Shown: one piece after another, positions 16,601 through 25,359 of the stretch
Layout: each line of letters starts with the position of its first letter
Position numbering within the stretch: the stretch's first letter is position 1
From: Renibacterium sp.
Lineage (GTDB): Bacteria > Actinomycetota > Actinomycetes > Actinomycetales > Micrococcaceae
Reading direction: 5' to 3'
Length of the DNA stretch: 64,000 bases
Assembly: GCA_017419405.1 (NCBI GenBank)
Contig: JAFOLH010000014.1
Location: 186,001 to 250,000 of the forward strand
The notes under the pieces: model-generated
Seen by the model: only the letters and a program-made list of their open reading frames with translations
What the model was told of the DNA's origin: nothing
The model's database searches: none
Translations under genes and position numbers: made by a program

Positions 16601-18793
16601 TCAGCCGGCCTGCGCCAACAGCAACGGGAGCACGGCGCCGACGCCAGCCTGGCGGAGCGCCCGGGCCGCCAGGGTCATGGTCCAGCGGCTGTCCACCAGA
16701 TCGTCGACGAGCAATACCGTACCGCCCACGACCCCCTGCTCGGCCAAGGATGCGGCCAGCTCGGGACCAACCACCAGCCGGTCCCAGACTCCGGCGAGGC
16801 GATAGGCGCTGTTGCCACCCCGGGAGCCGCGCGGCCCGCCGTGTGCCAAGCTCAGCTCGCCCAAATAGGGCAACCGGCCGATATCGGCGATGCCTTGCGC
16901 AAAGGACCGGGTCAGCAGCGGCCGGGCCCGGGCCGGAATCGACACCACGGCAACCGGCCGGTTGCCGCCTGAGCCCGCGGCTGTCGAAAGATCCTGCCCG
17001 GACCACCCTTCCCCGGCCCAGTCCTTCAGCACCCCGACGCAGGCCTGCAGCAGCTCCGCGGAAATCGGCGCATCAGCGGCTCCTTCCGCGAAGACCTCGC
17101 GCAGCGCGCCGCCCCAGCCCAAATCGGTCAGCCGGGCCAACGCCCGGCCCTCGGCGCAGGACTGCTCGGCCGGGATCTTGCCCTTGACCGGCACTCCCAA
17201 CCGGTCCATTCCAGACGGCCACTGCGCCCTCGGCTCGACCACCACTCCGGCCCGGCGCAAGGTCTGCGCAGCGGCGTCGAGCTGTTCGCGTTCGACCCCA
17301 TCGGAAAACCATCGCCCGGCGCAGTTGTCGCAACGCCCGCATGGCGCAGCGGTGGGATCGTCCAAAGCCGCGGCCAAATATTCCATCCGGCAACCCGCGG
17401 TCTGCTCGTAAACCAGCATTGAGTCTTGTTCGTCCAAACGGGCCTGCGCGATCCTGCGGTAACGCTCGGCGTCATAGACCCAGGGCTGGCCGGTCGAGCG
17501 CCAGCCGCCGGCAACCCGCTCCACGGCCCCGTCCACGGCCAACACCTTGAGCAGCAATTCCAACGGAGTCCGACGCACGTCGACCCGCACTTCGAGCGCG
17601 GCGACGGACATCGCCCCGGGCGCCTCGGCCAGGGCCTGCAGCACCGCATCCGCGTTGGCTTGTGACGGCATCGACGCGGTCGCGAAGTACTTCCAGATGT
17701 CCTGGTCTTCCGAGCCGGGCAAGAGCACTACGTCGGCATTCTCGGTGCTGCGGCCGGCGCGGCCGATCTGCTGGTAGTAGGCCACCGGCGAAGCGGGCGC
17801 GCCCAGGTGGACCACGAAACCCAAGTCGGGTTTGTCGAAACCCATCCCCAAGGCACTCGTGGCCACCAGTGCCTTGATCTGGTTGTCCTTGAGCTGCTGC
17901 TCTGCCGATTCGCGCTCCGCGGTGTCCGTGCGGCCGGTGTAGGCCAAAACCTTGTGGCCCCGTTCGGCGAGCAACCGGGCGGTGTCCTCGGCCGCCGAAA
18001 CGGTCAGCGTATAGATGATCCCGCTGCCCGGCAGCTCGGCCAAATGGCTCAACAACCAGCCCAGCCGGTCCCGCGAGTTCTGCATCCGGAGCACGCCCAG
18101 CCGCAAGGACTTGCGCGCCAAGGGGCCGCGGATCGTCAGCACTCCGCCGTCGCTGCGCACGCCACCGTCTGCGCTCTGACCTCCGGCCAACTGCTCTTCG
18201 ATGTCCGCAACCACCCGGGAATTCGCCGTCGCGGTCGTGGCCAGGACCGGAACCGTGCTCGGCAATTGACCGATCAGTTCCGCAATCCGCCGGTAGTCCG
18301 GCCGGAAGTCGTGCCCCCAGTCCGAAATGCAGTGCGCCTCGTCGATCACCAGCAAACCGGTCCGGCGGATCAGATCCGGCAGCTGTTCGTCCCGGAACCG
18401 CGGATTGTTCAGCCGTTCCGGCGACACCAACAGCACATCGACTTCATCCGCAGCCAAGGCTTCACGCACCGCATCCCATTCGGTGGCGTTCGCGGAGTTG
18501 ATCGCCACCGCCCGCACGCCGGCCCGGGCAGCCGCTGCGACCTGGTCCCGCATCAGGGCCAGGAGCGGCGAGACGATCAGCGTGGGCCCGGAGCCGCGGC
18601 GGCGCAGCAAAAGGGATGCCACGAAATAGACCGCGGACTTCCCCCAACCGGTTCGCTGCACCACCAGGGCCCGCCGGCCGCCGTCGACCAGAGCCTCGAT
18701 CGCTTCGAACTGGCCGTCGTGGAATTCGGCATCCGGCCGGCCGACCAGCGCCGCCAGGAGTTCGCGGGCATCGGTTCGGGTCTGCGGATTCAT
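16601..18793 (-). CDS. recQ: RecQ-family ATP-dependent DNA helicase with C-terminal phosphoribosyltransferase-like segment
   Basis: SF2 3'-5' DNA helicase of 730 residues. Visible motifs are the P-loop QRTGWGKSAVYF, the DEAH box VIDEAHCISDWGHDFRPDY, motif VI QQIGRAGRS, and a zinc-binding element at the end of the core (CRMEYLAAALDD...CGRCDNC). The ATG at 18793 is preferred to a TTG ten codons upstream. The last 100 residues do not look like a standard HRDC domain. They contain GTVLLVDDLVDSRWT, which resembles the PRPP-binding loop of type I phosphoribosyltransferases. As far as I recall, actinobacterial RecQ homologues often carry this tail. Role: recombination and repair of DNA. Confidence 0.88.
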   Translation of the reverse strand: MNPQTRTDARELLAALVGRPDAEFHDGQFEAIEALVDGGRRALVVQRTGWGKSAVYFVASLLLRRRGSGPTLIVSPLLALMRDQVAAAARAGVRAVAINSANATEWDAVREALAADEVDVLLVSPERLNNPRFRDEQLPDLIRRTGLLVIDEAHCISDWGHDFRPDYRRIAELIGQLPSTVPVLATTATANSRVVADIEEQLAGGQSADGGVRSDGGVLTIRGPLARKSLRLGVLRMQNSRDRLGWLLSHLAELPGSGIIYTLTVSAAEDTARLLAERGHKVLAYTGRTDTAERESAEQQLKDNQIKALVATSALGMGFDKPDLGFVVHLGAPASPVAYYQQIGRAGRSTENADVVLLPGSEDQDIWKYFATASMPSQANADAVLQALAEAPGAMSVAALEVRVDVRRTPLELLLKVLAVDGAVERVAGGWRSTGQPWVYDAERYRRIAQARLDEQDSMLVYEQTAGCRMEYLAAALDDPTAAPCGRCDNCAGRWFSDGVEREQLDAAAQTLRRAGVVVEPRAQWPSGMDRLGVPVKGKIPAEQSCAEGRALARLTDLGWGGALREVFAEGAADAPISAELLQACVGVLKDWAGEGWSGQDLSTAAGSGGNRPVAVVSIPARARPLLTRSFAQGIADIGRLPYLGELSLAHGGPRGSRGGNSAYRLAGVWDRLVVGPELAASLAEQGVVGGTVLLVDDLVDSRWTMTLAARALRQAGVGAVLPLLLAQAG

Positions 18794-18849
18794 GCTCTGA
18801 AGTATTCCAGCCGACGCCGACAATCAGCGTCTGGCCCGCCGTCGTCGGA

Positions 18850-21243
18850 TTACCCTCCGTACACTTCGAACCCGCTCACCGTCGGGCCGGGCGCCGAGGA
18901 ATCGATCTGCAATCGCAGTTGCGTCGTGCTCACCGCCGGGAAGCTCAGAGTCTGCTGCACATTCGGGAAGACCCCGTTGGCCACCGTGGTCCACTGCCCG
19001 TTGAGATAGGCCTGAATCCGATACGCCTGGATTCTCGCCCCGTGTTGCTGGGCCTCCCGGAGCACCACTTTGCCCACGGAAGCCGGGGCCGTGAAGCCCA
19101 GCGTCAGCGATGCACTCGTGGTGGAATCCGTGGTGGCCCACCGGCTGATCGCATTTCCGTCCGTGGCTTTCGCGCCGTCGTAAGCGGCCGAGTAGACATT
19201 CGACGCGCTCACGCTGGCGGTTCGGGCCAGGTCCACGGAAGCCATCGGTTTGAGCTTGGCGCGCCAGTTCGTCACCCCGCCGCGCCCATCCGGGCCGGCC
19301 ACCTGCAAACCGGCGGTCGCGATCACCGTTTGCGCTGCCGCCGGCCAAGGCGTACCTTGCGGCACCGTGACGTTCGGGCCGTAATTGTTCAGCGACGAGC
19401 AGCAGGTTTTGTTGGACACATTGCTGAAATTGCCATAGATCGAGTTGTTCTTGGCCGCGGGATTGGCCAAACTGTTGGCACCTTCGTTGACCAAAAGCCA
19501 ACGCTCCACATTGGCGACCACATTATTGGTCGCGACATACCCGGAGGTCCCGTTGTCGAAGTAAATGCCGGCCGAGGGGCTCTTGTCGCTGCCCCCGTCG
19601 TAGAAATTGTCCCGCTCCTGCGAATCGGGTTGCGCCCCCAGGGTATAGACGGCTCCGCCATCCGCCCCGGCAGCCATGAAATCGTGTACATAGTTGCCGA
19701 TGATCTTGGTGTTCCGGGCAATCGTCGGCGTGGTCACCCGGACGATGTTGCTCGGTTCGCCGCCGGCTTTGCTGCCGTTGCCGCGGCCGCCCGCATCGAG
19801 GTATCCCCAGCCCCAACCCACGGAGATCCCGGTGTAAGGCACATTCCCCACCTCGTTGTTCTCCAAGGTCAGCCCGTCGATGAATCCGGCGAAGATGCCC
19901 ACCCCGCCTTTGAACTCGCGGGCCACGTCATGGACGTAGTTGTTGGACACCAGGATCGTGTTCATCCGGTCTTCGAAGTTCTGCGGCCGCTGGTCTTCCG
20001 GGGTCACGTCACCGATTTGGATGCCATTGGCCGACGCATCCGAGACTTCGTTGCCGATGACCTTGATGTTGTTCGAAGCCCGGTCGACGGTAAGCCCGGC
20101 CGAGCCGGTCCGGAGTACCCGGTTTCCGGAAAAGAGGATGTTGCTCGCGTAGGAAATATTCACCGCGGCCGGCGGTTTGATCTGACCGTCGTAAATCCAG
20201 TGCGTGGCATTGGGGCCAACCAGCCTCAGGTTCGCTTGTTCCTCGGCGAAGCCTTCCGAAGTATTGGGTTGTTGCCAAGCCGTCTCAGCAAAGGTTACGC
20301 CGCTGACTTCCAGGTTCTGCACCCGGTTTGCCGCTCCATTGCCTTCGACCTTGAGCAAGGTCTCGGTGCGCGGTACGACCACGCCGACGGCGCCCGGACC
20401 GGTCAGGCTCTCCCCCGGTTTGGGTTGGTAGTAGAGCGTGTTCGGGCCATCTCCGACGGCGCCGGAAGCATCGAAATACCACTCGCCGGGCTGATCCAAG
20501 AATTCATAGGCGTTTTCCAACCACTCAGGTTGGTTGTTGAGCAAATACGGCGAGGACCGGGCATTCGAGAAGCACGGCTGGGCCATGGTCACCGTGTTCC
20601 CGCTGGCCGAGGCCACCGGGCAGCGGGAGTAGCTCCATAAAATGCGATAGGAGAATTCGATTTGGTCGACGTTCTTGTACCCGGCCAACGCCGCGGCGGC
20701 CGTGGTGTTGTAGCCGGTGGAGCTCAGGGTGAATCCTTGCGGTTTGAACGGCGTCCTCGCCCGCACCGCGCGTTCGTCGTTGACATAGAGTTGCCGGAAC
20801 CCTGGCTGCGCTCCGATATTGGCTTTCCAAAGCCCTGGCTTGCCGGCCGGCGTCCATCCGCTCACCTGCTGCCCGCCGCTGAAGACCGGCGCCGCGCCGG
20901 AAGCGGCCTGCCAGCGTACCGTGAAGCCGTTCCGCCCACTGTCCTGCTCGGTGAGCACCAGCGGCGCGGGCATGGCATATCTGCCGCCGGCCAGGTTGAC
21001 CACGATGTCCCCCGACATCGACCCGGTCTTGGACCTGACCGCCTGTTGGGCCGAGGCGACGGAGCATGGCTCGTTTTGCGTACAGGCAGACCCGGTGCCG
21101 CCGGGTGCCGCGTAGAGATCGGTCTGCGATGCTGCGTTCGCCACCGCGGGCAATCCCATCAATCCCGAAATGAGCATTGCCGCCATTGCCGCCATTCCGG
21201 CGGTCCGCCTGACCTGGCCTTTCGACGCCTTTGTCGATTTCAT
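18850..21243 (-). CDS. Secreted right-handed beta-helix protein with F5/8C-like tail, possible GH141-type glycosidase
   Basis: About 797 residues. The ATG at 21243 sits behind GGGGGA, with a Sec signal ending near AVANA (about residue 37). The N-terminal stretch (YAAPGGTGSACTQNEPC, SGGQQVSGW, RQLYVNDERAVRAR) resembles beta-helix glycosidases of the GH141 kind. The middle has many short beta-helix repeats rich in Asn and Val (NNIKVIGNEVSDASANG, NNYVHDV). The last 135 residues look like a coagulation factor 5/8 type C carbohydrate-binding domain (ATDGNAISRWATTD). It is encoded next to a GntR repressor and an ABC sugar importer, so extracellular polysaccharide breakdown is likely. The GH141 link is from memory and needs a profile search. 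Confidence 0.75.
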   Translation of the reverse strand: MKSTKASKGQVRRTAGMAAMAAMLISGLMGLPAVANAASQTDLYAAPGGTGSACTQNEPCSVASAQQAVRSKTGSMSGDIVVNLAGGRYAMPAPLVLTEQDSGRNGFTVRWQAASGAAPVFSGGQQVSGWTPAGKPGLWKANIGAQPGFRQLYVNDERAVRARTPFKPQGFTLSSTGYNTTAAAALAGYKNVDQIEFSYRILWSYSRCPVASASGNTVTMAQPCFSNARSSPYLLNNQPEWLENAYEFLDQPGEWYFDASGAVGDGPNTLYYQPKPGESLTGPGAVGVVVPRTETLLKVEGNGAANRVQNLEVSGVTFAETAWQQPNTSEGFAEEQANLRLVGPNATHWIYDGQIKPPAAVNISYASNILFSGNRVLRTGSAGLTVDRASNNIKVIGNEVSDASANGIQIGDVTPEDQRPQNFEDRMNTILVSNNYVHDVAREFKGGVGIFAGFIDGLTLENNEVGNVPYTGISVGWGWGYLDAGGRGNGSKAGGEPSNIVRVTTPTIARNTKIIGNYVHDFMAAGADGGAVYTLGAQPDSQERDNFYDGGSDKSPSAGIYFDNGTSGYVATNNVVANVERWLLVNEGANSLANPAAKNNSIYGNFSNVSNKTCCSSLNNYGPNVTVPQGTPWPAAAQTVIATAGLQVAGPDGRGGVTNWRAKLKPMASVDLARTASVSASNVYSAAYDGAKATDGNAISRWATTDSTTSASLTLGFTAPASVGKVVLREAQQHGARIQAYRIQAYLNGQWTTVANGVFPNVQQTLSFPAVSTTQLRLQIDSSAPGPTVSGFEVYGG

Positions 21244-21418
21244 TGTCAATTCCCCCGAATCTCAAGGATTGCGCGCCCCGAAACTGCGGCGCAGCAAACT
21301 CGTCCTCTCCACATCATGGCTGAGCAATGCAGTGCGCCTCTGCGTTCCAGCCGAAATCACATGAAAGCCGCGGCACCGGAACAGATCGTGTCCGCCACCG
21401 GACTCACCTCGTGACGCC

Positions 21419-22117
21419 TCAGAGCCGCGTCGACAGGATCCGGCGCATCCGGTCCAGGCTGGCCGCCAGATGCCGCTGCATCGCCGCGGAAGCGGCGAGG
21501 GCGTCTCCGGCGGCAATGGCTTCAGCGACTTCCCGATGTTCTTCCCAAGCCTGCAATGCGGCACTCGGCCGATGGTAAAGCGTGTAATGCCGCATCCGGG
21601 TCAGGGCCGACCCGAGCAGGTCTGCTGCGGTGCTGTTCTTCGTCGCAGCCGCCACACCGAGGTGGAATTCGATATCGCGTTCCTGAAGCTCGAGTTGCGG
21701 ATCAGTTCCTTCCGATACCCGGACGGTCTCAGCTTCGTCGACCAGGCGTCCCAGTGCTTCCGCGCGCTCGGCGGTGCGCCGCCGGGCAGCCAAACCGGCG
21801 ATCTGCGGCTCCAGCATGAGCCGGTATTCATAGAGCTCGGCCACGGAACGGGTGTCCAGCAAAGCGACCGCCGAAAAGCCCTGGTAAGGGACCTTGGTGA
21901 CGAGTCCGTCCGCCTGCAACCGGGACATCGCCTGGCGCAATGGGGTATTCGACACATGCAGCTTGCGGGACAGCTCGTCCAGGTTGATCTTTGACCCGGG
22001 GGCTATCTGCCGGGACAGCAGAGCAGCCTTGACCGTTTCATAGAGTTCATCGGCCAGTACCGATCGATTGGGGCTCTCGGCGCCTTCGACCGCTGGCCCA
22101 TCCGGTTCATAGTGCAT
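21419..22117 (-). CDS. GntR-family (FCD) transcriptional repressor of the second sugar locus
   Basis: 232 residues from the ATG at 22117, preceded by GGGAGGGGAG; the open frame continues far upstream but that part is not coding. The N-terminal winged helix contains LYETVKAALLSRQIAPGSKINLDELSRKLHVSNTPLRQAMSRL, split by the usual turn. The C-terminal FCD domain has metal-binding type residues (RDIEFHLGV, EEHREVAEAI, MQRHL). It is divergent from the ABC operon, with a candidate operator in the 148-base gap. It probably senses a sugar acid made by the enolase-family enzyme of the same locus. Confidence 0.85.
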   Translation of the reverse strand: MHYEPDGPAVEGAESPNRSVLADELYETVKAALLSRQIAPGSKINLDELSRKLHVSNTPLRQAMSRLQADGLVTKVPYQGFSAVALLDTRSVAELYEYRLMLEPQIAGLAARRRTAERAEALGRLVDEAETVRVSEGTDPQLELQERDIEFHLGVAAATKNSTAADLLGSALTRMRHYTLYHRPSAALQAWEEHREVAEAIAAGDALAASAAMQRHLAASLDRMRRILSTRL

Positions 22118-22207
22118 CGCCCGCGCTCCCCTCCCGACCAAAAAACGATCTGGTCTCCGGCATGGCAAGTCGTGTTTGCGACCGGCAATGATTGCCTCCA
22201 ATGTGTT

Positions 22208-22220
22208 TTGTATCACACAA
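22208..22220. promoter_or_regulatory. Candidate GntR operator in the divergent promoter
   Basis: TTGTATCACACAA (4-bp arms TTGT/ACAA) lies in a TGTG...CACA-rich stretch between the GntR gene and the ABC operon, 46 bases before the lipoprotein start. FCD regulators often bind short T-G-T/A-C-A palindromes. The arms are short, so this is tentative. Confidence 0.35.
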
Positions 22221-22265
22221 TATGGGGAAATCGTGCACGAAAATTTGACAACGGAAGGACAGGTA

Positions 22266-23567
22266 ATGTCGCGACGAGGCCGCAAAGTCCTTGCCCTGGT
22301 GTTCGCTGGAGCAATCATGACGTCACTCGGGGCCTGCAGCGGGCAAGCCGGTAACGCGATATCCCAAAACCCCGATGCCGAATTGCTGGTCTGGACGGAT
22401 GCCACTCGGCAAGCCGGCTTCGAACAATTCAAGGCGCAAAACCCAACGGTCAAGATGAAGATCGAAACGTACGATCCGGCCGCCTTGTTGGCAAAAATCC
22501 AACTTTTCAACCGCACCGGCAAGGGCTGGCCGGACGTGGTCTTCAGCCAAACTCCGAATGACGTCGCGGCGTTGCAAAGCAAACAATATGACTTCACCGA
22601 GCCACTGGACCAATTGGTGGGCCAAGATGTGCAGTCGAACTTCGGCACGGTCAACGAAAGCTGCCGCATCGACGGCAAACTGTATTGCTTGAAAAACGAC
22701 TTGGCGCAATCCGTGCTCTGGTACGACAAGGCCCTGATGGACCAGTTCGGTTACCAGGTCCCCAAGACCTGGCAGGAATACGCCGACCTGGGCCGCCGCG
22801 TGGCCGCCGAAAACCCCGGCTACATCATCGGCAGCGCAGGGTTCAAGTTCGTCTACTACGACTTCCTCTGGTCCAGCGGCTGCCCACTGCAAACGGTCAC
22901 CGACCCGATGAAGGTACGAATCAACACCAGCGACCCGAAGTGCACCCGGGTGACCGATCTGCTCGATCCGCTGATCCAAAACGGTTCAGTGTCCCGGAAC
23001 GGCCCGTTCGATCCCGACGTGGTGACGCTCGGCAAGCAGCAGAAGATCCTGATGATGCCGGGCGCCTCCTGGTACGGCGACTTCGTCTTCAAGCCGGAGA
23101 GCTCCTTCGCCTTGCCAGCCGGCCGACTGGCCGCAGCGCCATACCCCAGTTGGCCCGGAGAGTCCCAGGGGCTTTCCGGTGCCACCGGCGGCGGAATCTA
23201 CCTGGTGTCCAAACACAGCGCGAACAAGCAAGGCGCTGCCGATGTGGCTCAGTGGATGGCCACCAGCCCGGACTATCAGGCGAAGGCGCCCACTTTCCCC
23301 GCCTATCCTCCGGCAGCGAAGACCTGGGCCGAGGCCCGGAGCAATGACCCCTTCTACGCCATCGACCCTGCTCCGGTGCTGCAGCAACAGGCGAGCCTGA
23401 TCAACCCCGCGGCATCGAACACGGTCTACGGAGTGGAAGACTCGGTGACCGCCACGATCGTCAACAGCGTCCGCTCCGGCGGCGCCTTGGCGGCTGGCAT
23501 GGCGGATCTGCAAACTCAGCTGAGCCAGCTCGCGCAATCGGTCGGGTATTCAGTAGACAATGGGTAA
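22266..23567 (+). CDS. Sugar ABC transporter substrate-binding lipoprotein (MalE/UgpB type)
   Basis: 433 residues from the ATG at 22266 (GGAAGGACAG upstream); the frame upstream is not coding. Lipobox SLGAC, Cys at about residue 23. The mature protein is a group-1 extracellular solute-binding protein (ELLVWTDATRQAGFEQFKAQ; WPDVVFSQTPNDVAAL), the kind that captures oligosaccharides. It is first gene of a four-gene unit and overlaps the next gene by eight bases. Its ligand is unknown. The neighbouring secreted beta-helix protein suggests a product of polysaccharide cleavage. Confidence 0.9.
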   Translation: MSRRGRKVLALVFAGAIMTSLGACSGQAGNAISQNPDAELLVWTDATRQAGFEQFKAQNPTVKMKIETYDPAALLAKIQLFNRTGKGWPDVVFSQTPNDVAALQSKQYDFTEPLDQLVGQDVQSNFGTVNESCRIDGKLYCLKNDLAQSVLWYDKALMDQFGYQVPKTWQEYADLGRRVAAENPGYIIGSAGFKFVYYDFLWSSGCPLQTVTDPMKVRINTSDPKCTRVTDLLDPLIQNGSVSRNGPFDPDVVTLGKQQKILMMPGASWYGDFVFKPESSFALPAGRLAAAPYPSWPGESQGLSGATGGGIYLVSKHSANKQGAADVAQWMATSPDYQAKAPTFPAYPPAAKTWAEARSNDPFYAIDPAPVLQQQASLINPAASNTVYGVEDSVTATIVNSVRSGGALAAGMADLQTQLSQLAQSVGYSVDNG

Positions 23568-24456
23568 CCCGGTGCGGTTTGCCCGCAAACCGAAGTACGA
23601 CGCCACCGGAATGGTCTTCGTGGCACCCTACCTGTTGCTGTTGCTCGCCTTCGGCATCGGGCCGGCGCTCTACTCGATCCTGCTCTCCTTCGTGGACGGC
23701 CAAACCGGCGGCATCGGCGGTGCGAACTACGCGAAGGTATTGGCCGACTTCAGGTTCTGGCCGGCGGTGGGAAATGTCCTGCTCTACTTGGCTATCTGGC
23801 TGCCGATCATGGTTTTCGGCGTGCTGCTCTTCGCGCTGCTGCTGCATCACCGGCCGTCCCGGTTGGGCGGGGCGATGCGGCTGCTCTATTTCCTTCCAGG
23901 CGCGGTCACCGGGTCTGCGAGCGTTTTGCTCTGGTATTGCATGTTGGAGCCGAGCCTGAGTCCATTCAGATCAGCGCTGAACGCCATGGGGCTGGAAACC
24001 GGTTCGCAGGTTTTCCAAAACCGCAACCTGGCGATCATTTTTGCGCTCATCGCCTTCACCACCGGAGTGGGCCAATGGATCATCATCATGTACGGCGCAC
24101 TGCAGAACATCCCGGAGGAACTCTCCGAGTCTGCGGCGATCGACGGAGCCGGACCGCTGCGCACCGCACTGCAGATCAAATTGCCCATGGTCAGCAAATA
24201 CGTGCTCTACATGGTCATCTTGTCCCTGGCCAACGGGCTGCAGTTGTTCGTAGAGCCGCAACTGATCTACAACATCACCAAGTCCGCCGGCAGCCCGTGG
24301 TGGTCCTTGAACCAGCTGGGTTACGCCGAGGCATTCCAACGCGGGGACTTCGGCGCTTCCGCCGTGATTTCCCTGGCCCTGCTGGTCATCTGCGTGCTGG
24401 CCGGGTTGTTGATGATCTTCAAAACCGACTTCTTCAGCACCGAGGAGAAAAAATGA
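23560..24456 (+). CDS. Sugar ABC transporter permease (MalF/UgpA type)
   Basis: 298 residues with six predicted membrane segments beginning at about residue 14. The EAA-type coupling loop is EELSESAAIDGAGPLRTALQIKLPMV (given here split: EELSESAAIDGAG then LRTALQIKLP). The start ATG lies inside the end of the lipoprotein gene, and the end overlaps the second permease by four bases. It forms a heterodimer with the next permease. No ATPase is encoded in the operon, so a shared MsiK-type ATPase elsewhere in the genome is expected. Confidence 0.9.
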   Translation: MGNPVRFARKPKYDATGMVFVAPYLLLLLAFGIGPALYSILLSFVDGQTGGIGGANYAKVLADFRFWPAVGNVLLYLAIWLPIMVFGVLLFALLLHHRPSRLGGAMRLLYFLPGAVTGSASVLLWYCMLEPSLSPFRSALNAMGLETGSQVFQNRNLAIIFALIAFTTGVGQWIIIMYGALQNIPEELSESAAIDGAGPLRTALQIKLPMVSKYVLYMVILSLANGLQLFVEPQLIYNITKSAGSPWWSLNQLGYAEAFQRGDFGASAVISLALLVICVLAGLLMIFKTDFFSTEEKK

Positions 24457-25340
24457 GCCAGGCCACATCGGCCCGGCGGGCGATTCCCGGGGCAATCCGC
24501 TGGATAGTGCTGCTCGGCTTCGCCGTGTACTGCCTGATTCCGCTGCTCTGGCTCCTCTTTGCACCGAGCAAAAGCGACGCTCAATTGGTCAACGATGCGC
24601 CTCTGAGCTTCGGCAGCCTCGGCCAGTTCTGGACGAGTTGGCAAAATCTGTCCGGATACGGCGGCGGCGTGATTGCGGATTGGGCTTGGAATTCGCTCTA
24701 CTATTCCGGCGGGGCGTTGCTGATCACCTTGGTCACTTCGCTGCTCGCCGGCTATGCCCTGGCACTGAACCGGATCCCGTTCCGACGCAGCTTGTTGATT
24801 TTGACGCTGACCGGCATGATGATCCCGCCGACGGCTTTGGTGCTTCCGGTCTTCTTGGAAATCAATGCCCTGCAACTGACGAATACCGCATTTTCGGTCA
24901 TCCTTCCGGCGTCGTTCTACCCCTTCGGCGTCTATCTCGCTTACATCTACTTTTCCACCAGCGTGCCCAAGGATCTACTCGAGGCCGCCCGTTTGGACGG
25001 TTGCGGTGAGGTCAGGCTCTTCTGGCACCTGGGGCTGCCCCTGGCCAAGCCCTTGATCGGACTATTGGCCTTCTTCAGCTTTGTGGCCAATTGGAACAAT
25101 TACTTCCTGCCTTACGTCATGCTGAGCGACGAGTCGAAATACAACCTGCCGGTGGGCTTGGGCGCCTTGATCTCGGGGACCCCTGCGCTCAATCCTTCGA
25201 GCGGCGGCAGTCTGTTGTCGATCACCAGGCCTGAGGTGGCGCTGGCGGGTTTGATCGTGATCGTGCCGATCGCCATCATTTTCCTTTTTTGCCAACGGTT
25301 CCTGGTCAAAGGAATTCTGGACGGCTCGGTCAAGGGCTGA
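24453..25340 (+). CDS. Sugar ABC transporter permease (MalG/UgpE type)
   Basis: 295 residues, six membrane segments, with the first at about 17-38. The coupling motif DLLEAARLDGCGEVRLFWHL sits before the last third. ATGA overlap with the preceding permease. The C-terminus FLVKGILDGSVKG is typical of MalG-type subunits. It completes the membrane part of the importer; the ATPase is not in this locus. Confidence 0.9.
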   Translation: MSQATSARRAIPGAIRWIVLLGFAVYCLIPLLWLLFAPSKSDAQLVNDAPLSFGSLGQFWTSWQNLSGYGGGVIADWAWNSLYYSGGALLITLVTSLLAGYALALNRIPFRRSLLILTLTGMMIPPTALVLPVFLEINALQLTNTAFSVILPASFYPFGVYLAYIYFSTSVPKDLLEAARLDGCGEVRLFWHLGLPLAKPLIGLLAFFSFVANWNNYFLPYVMLSDESKYNLPVGLGALISGTPALNPSSGGSLLSITRPEVALAGLIVIVPIAIIFLFCQRFLVKGILDGSVKG

Positions 25341-25359
25341 AACACCATTGGAGGACTTT

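Noticed and set aside
22118-22729. N-terminal 200-residue extension of the GntR repressor
   Set aside because: It would cover the divergent promoter and the start of the ABC lipoprotein gene; the ATG at 22117 has a strong ribosome-binding site and gives a full-length GntR protein.
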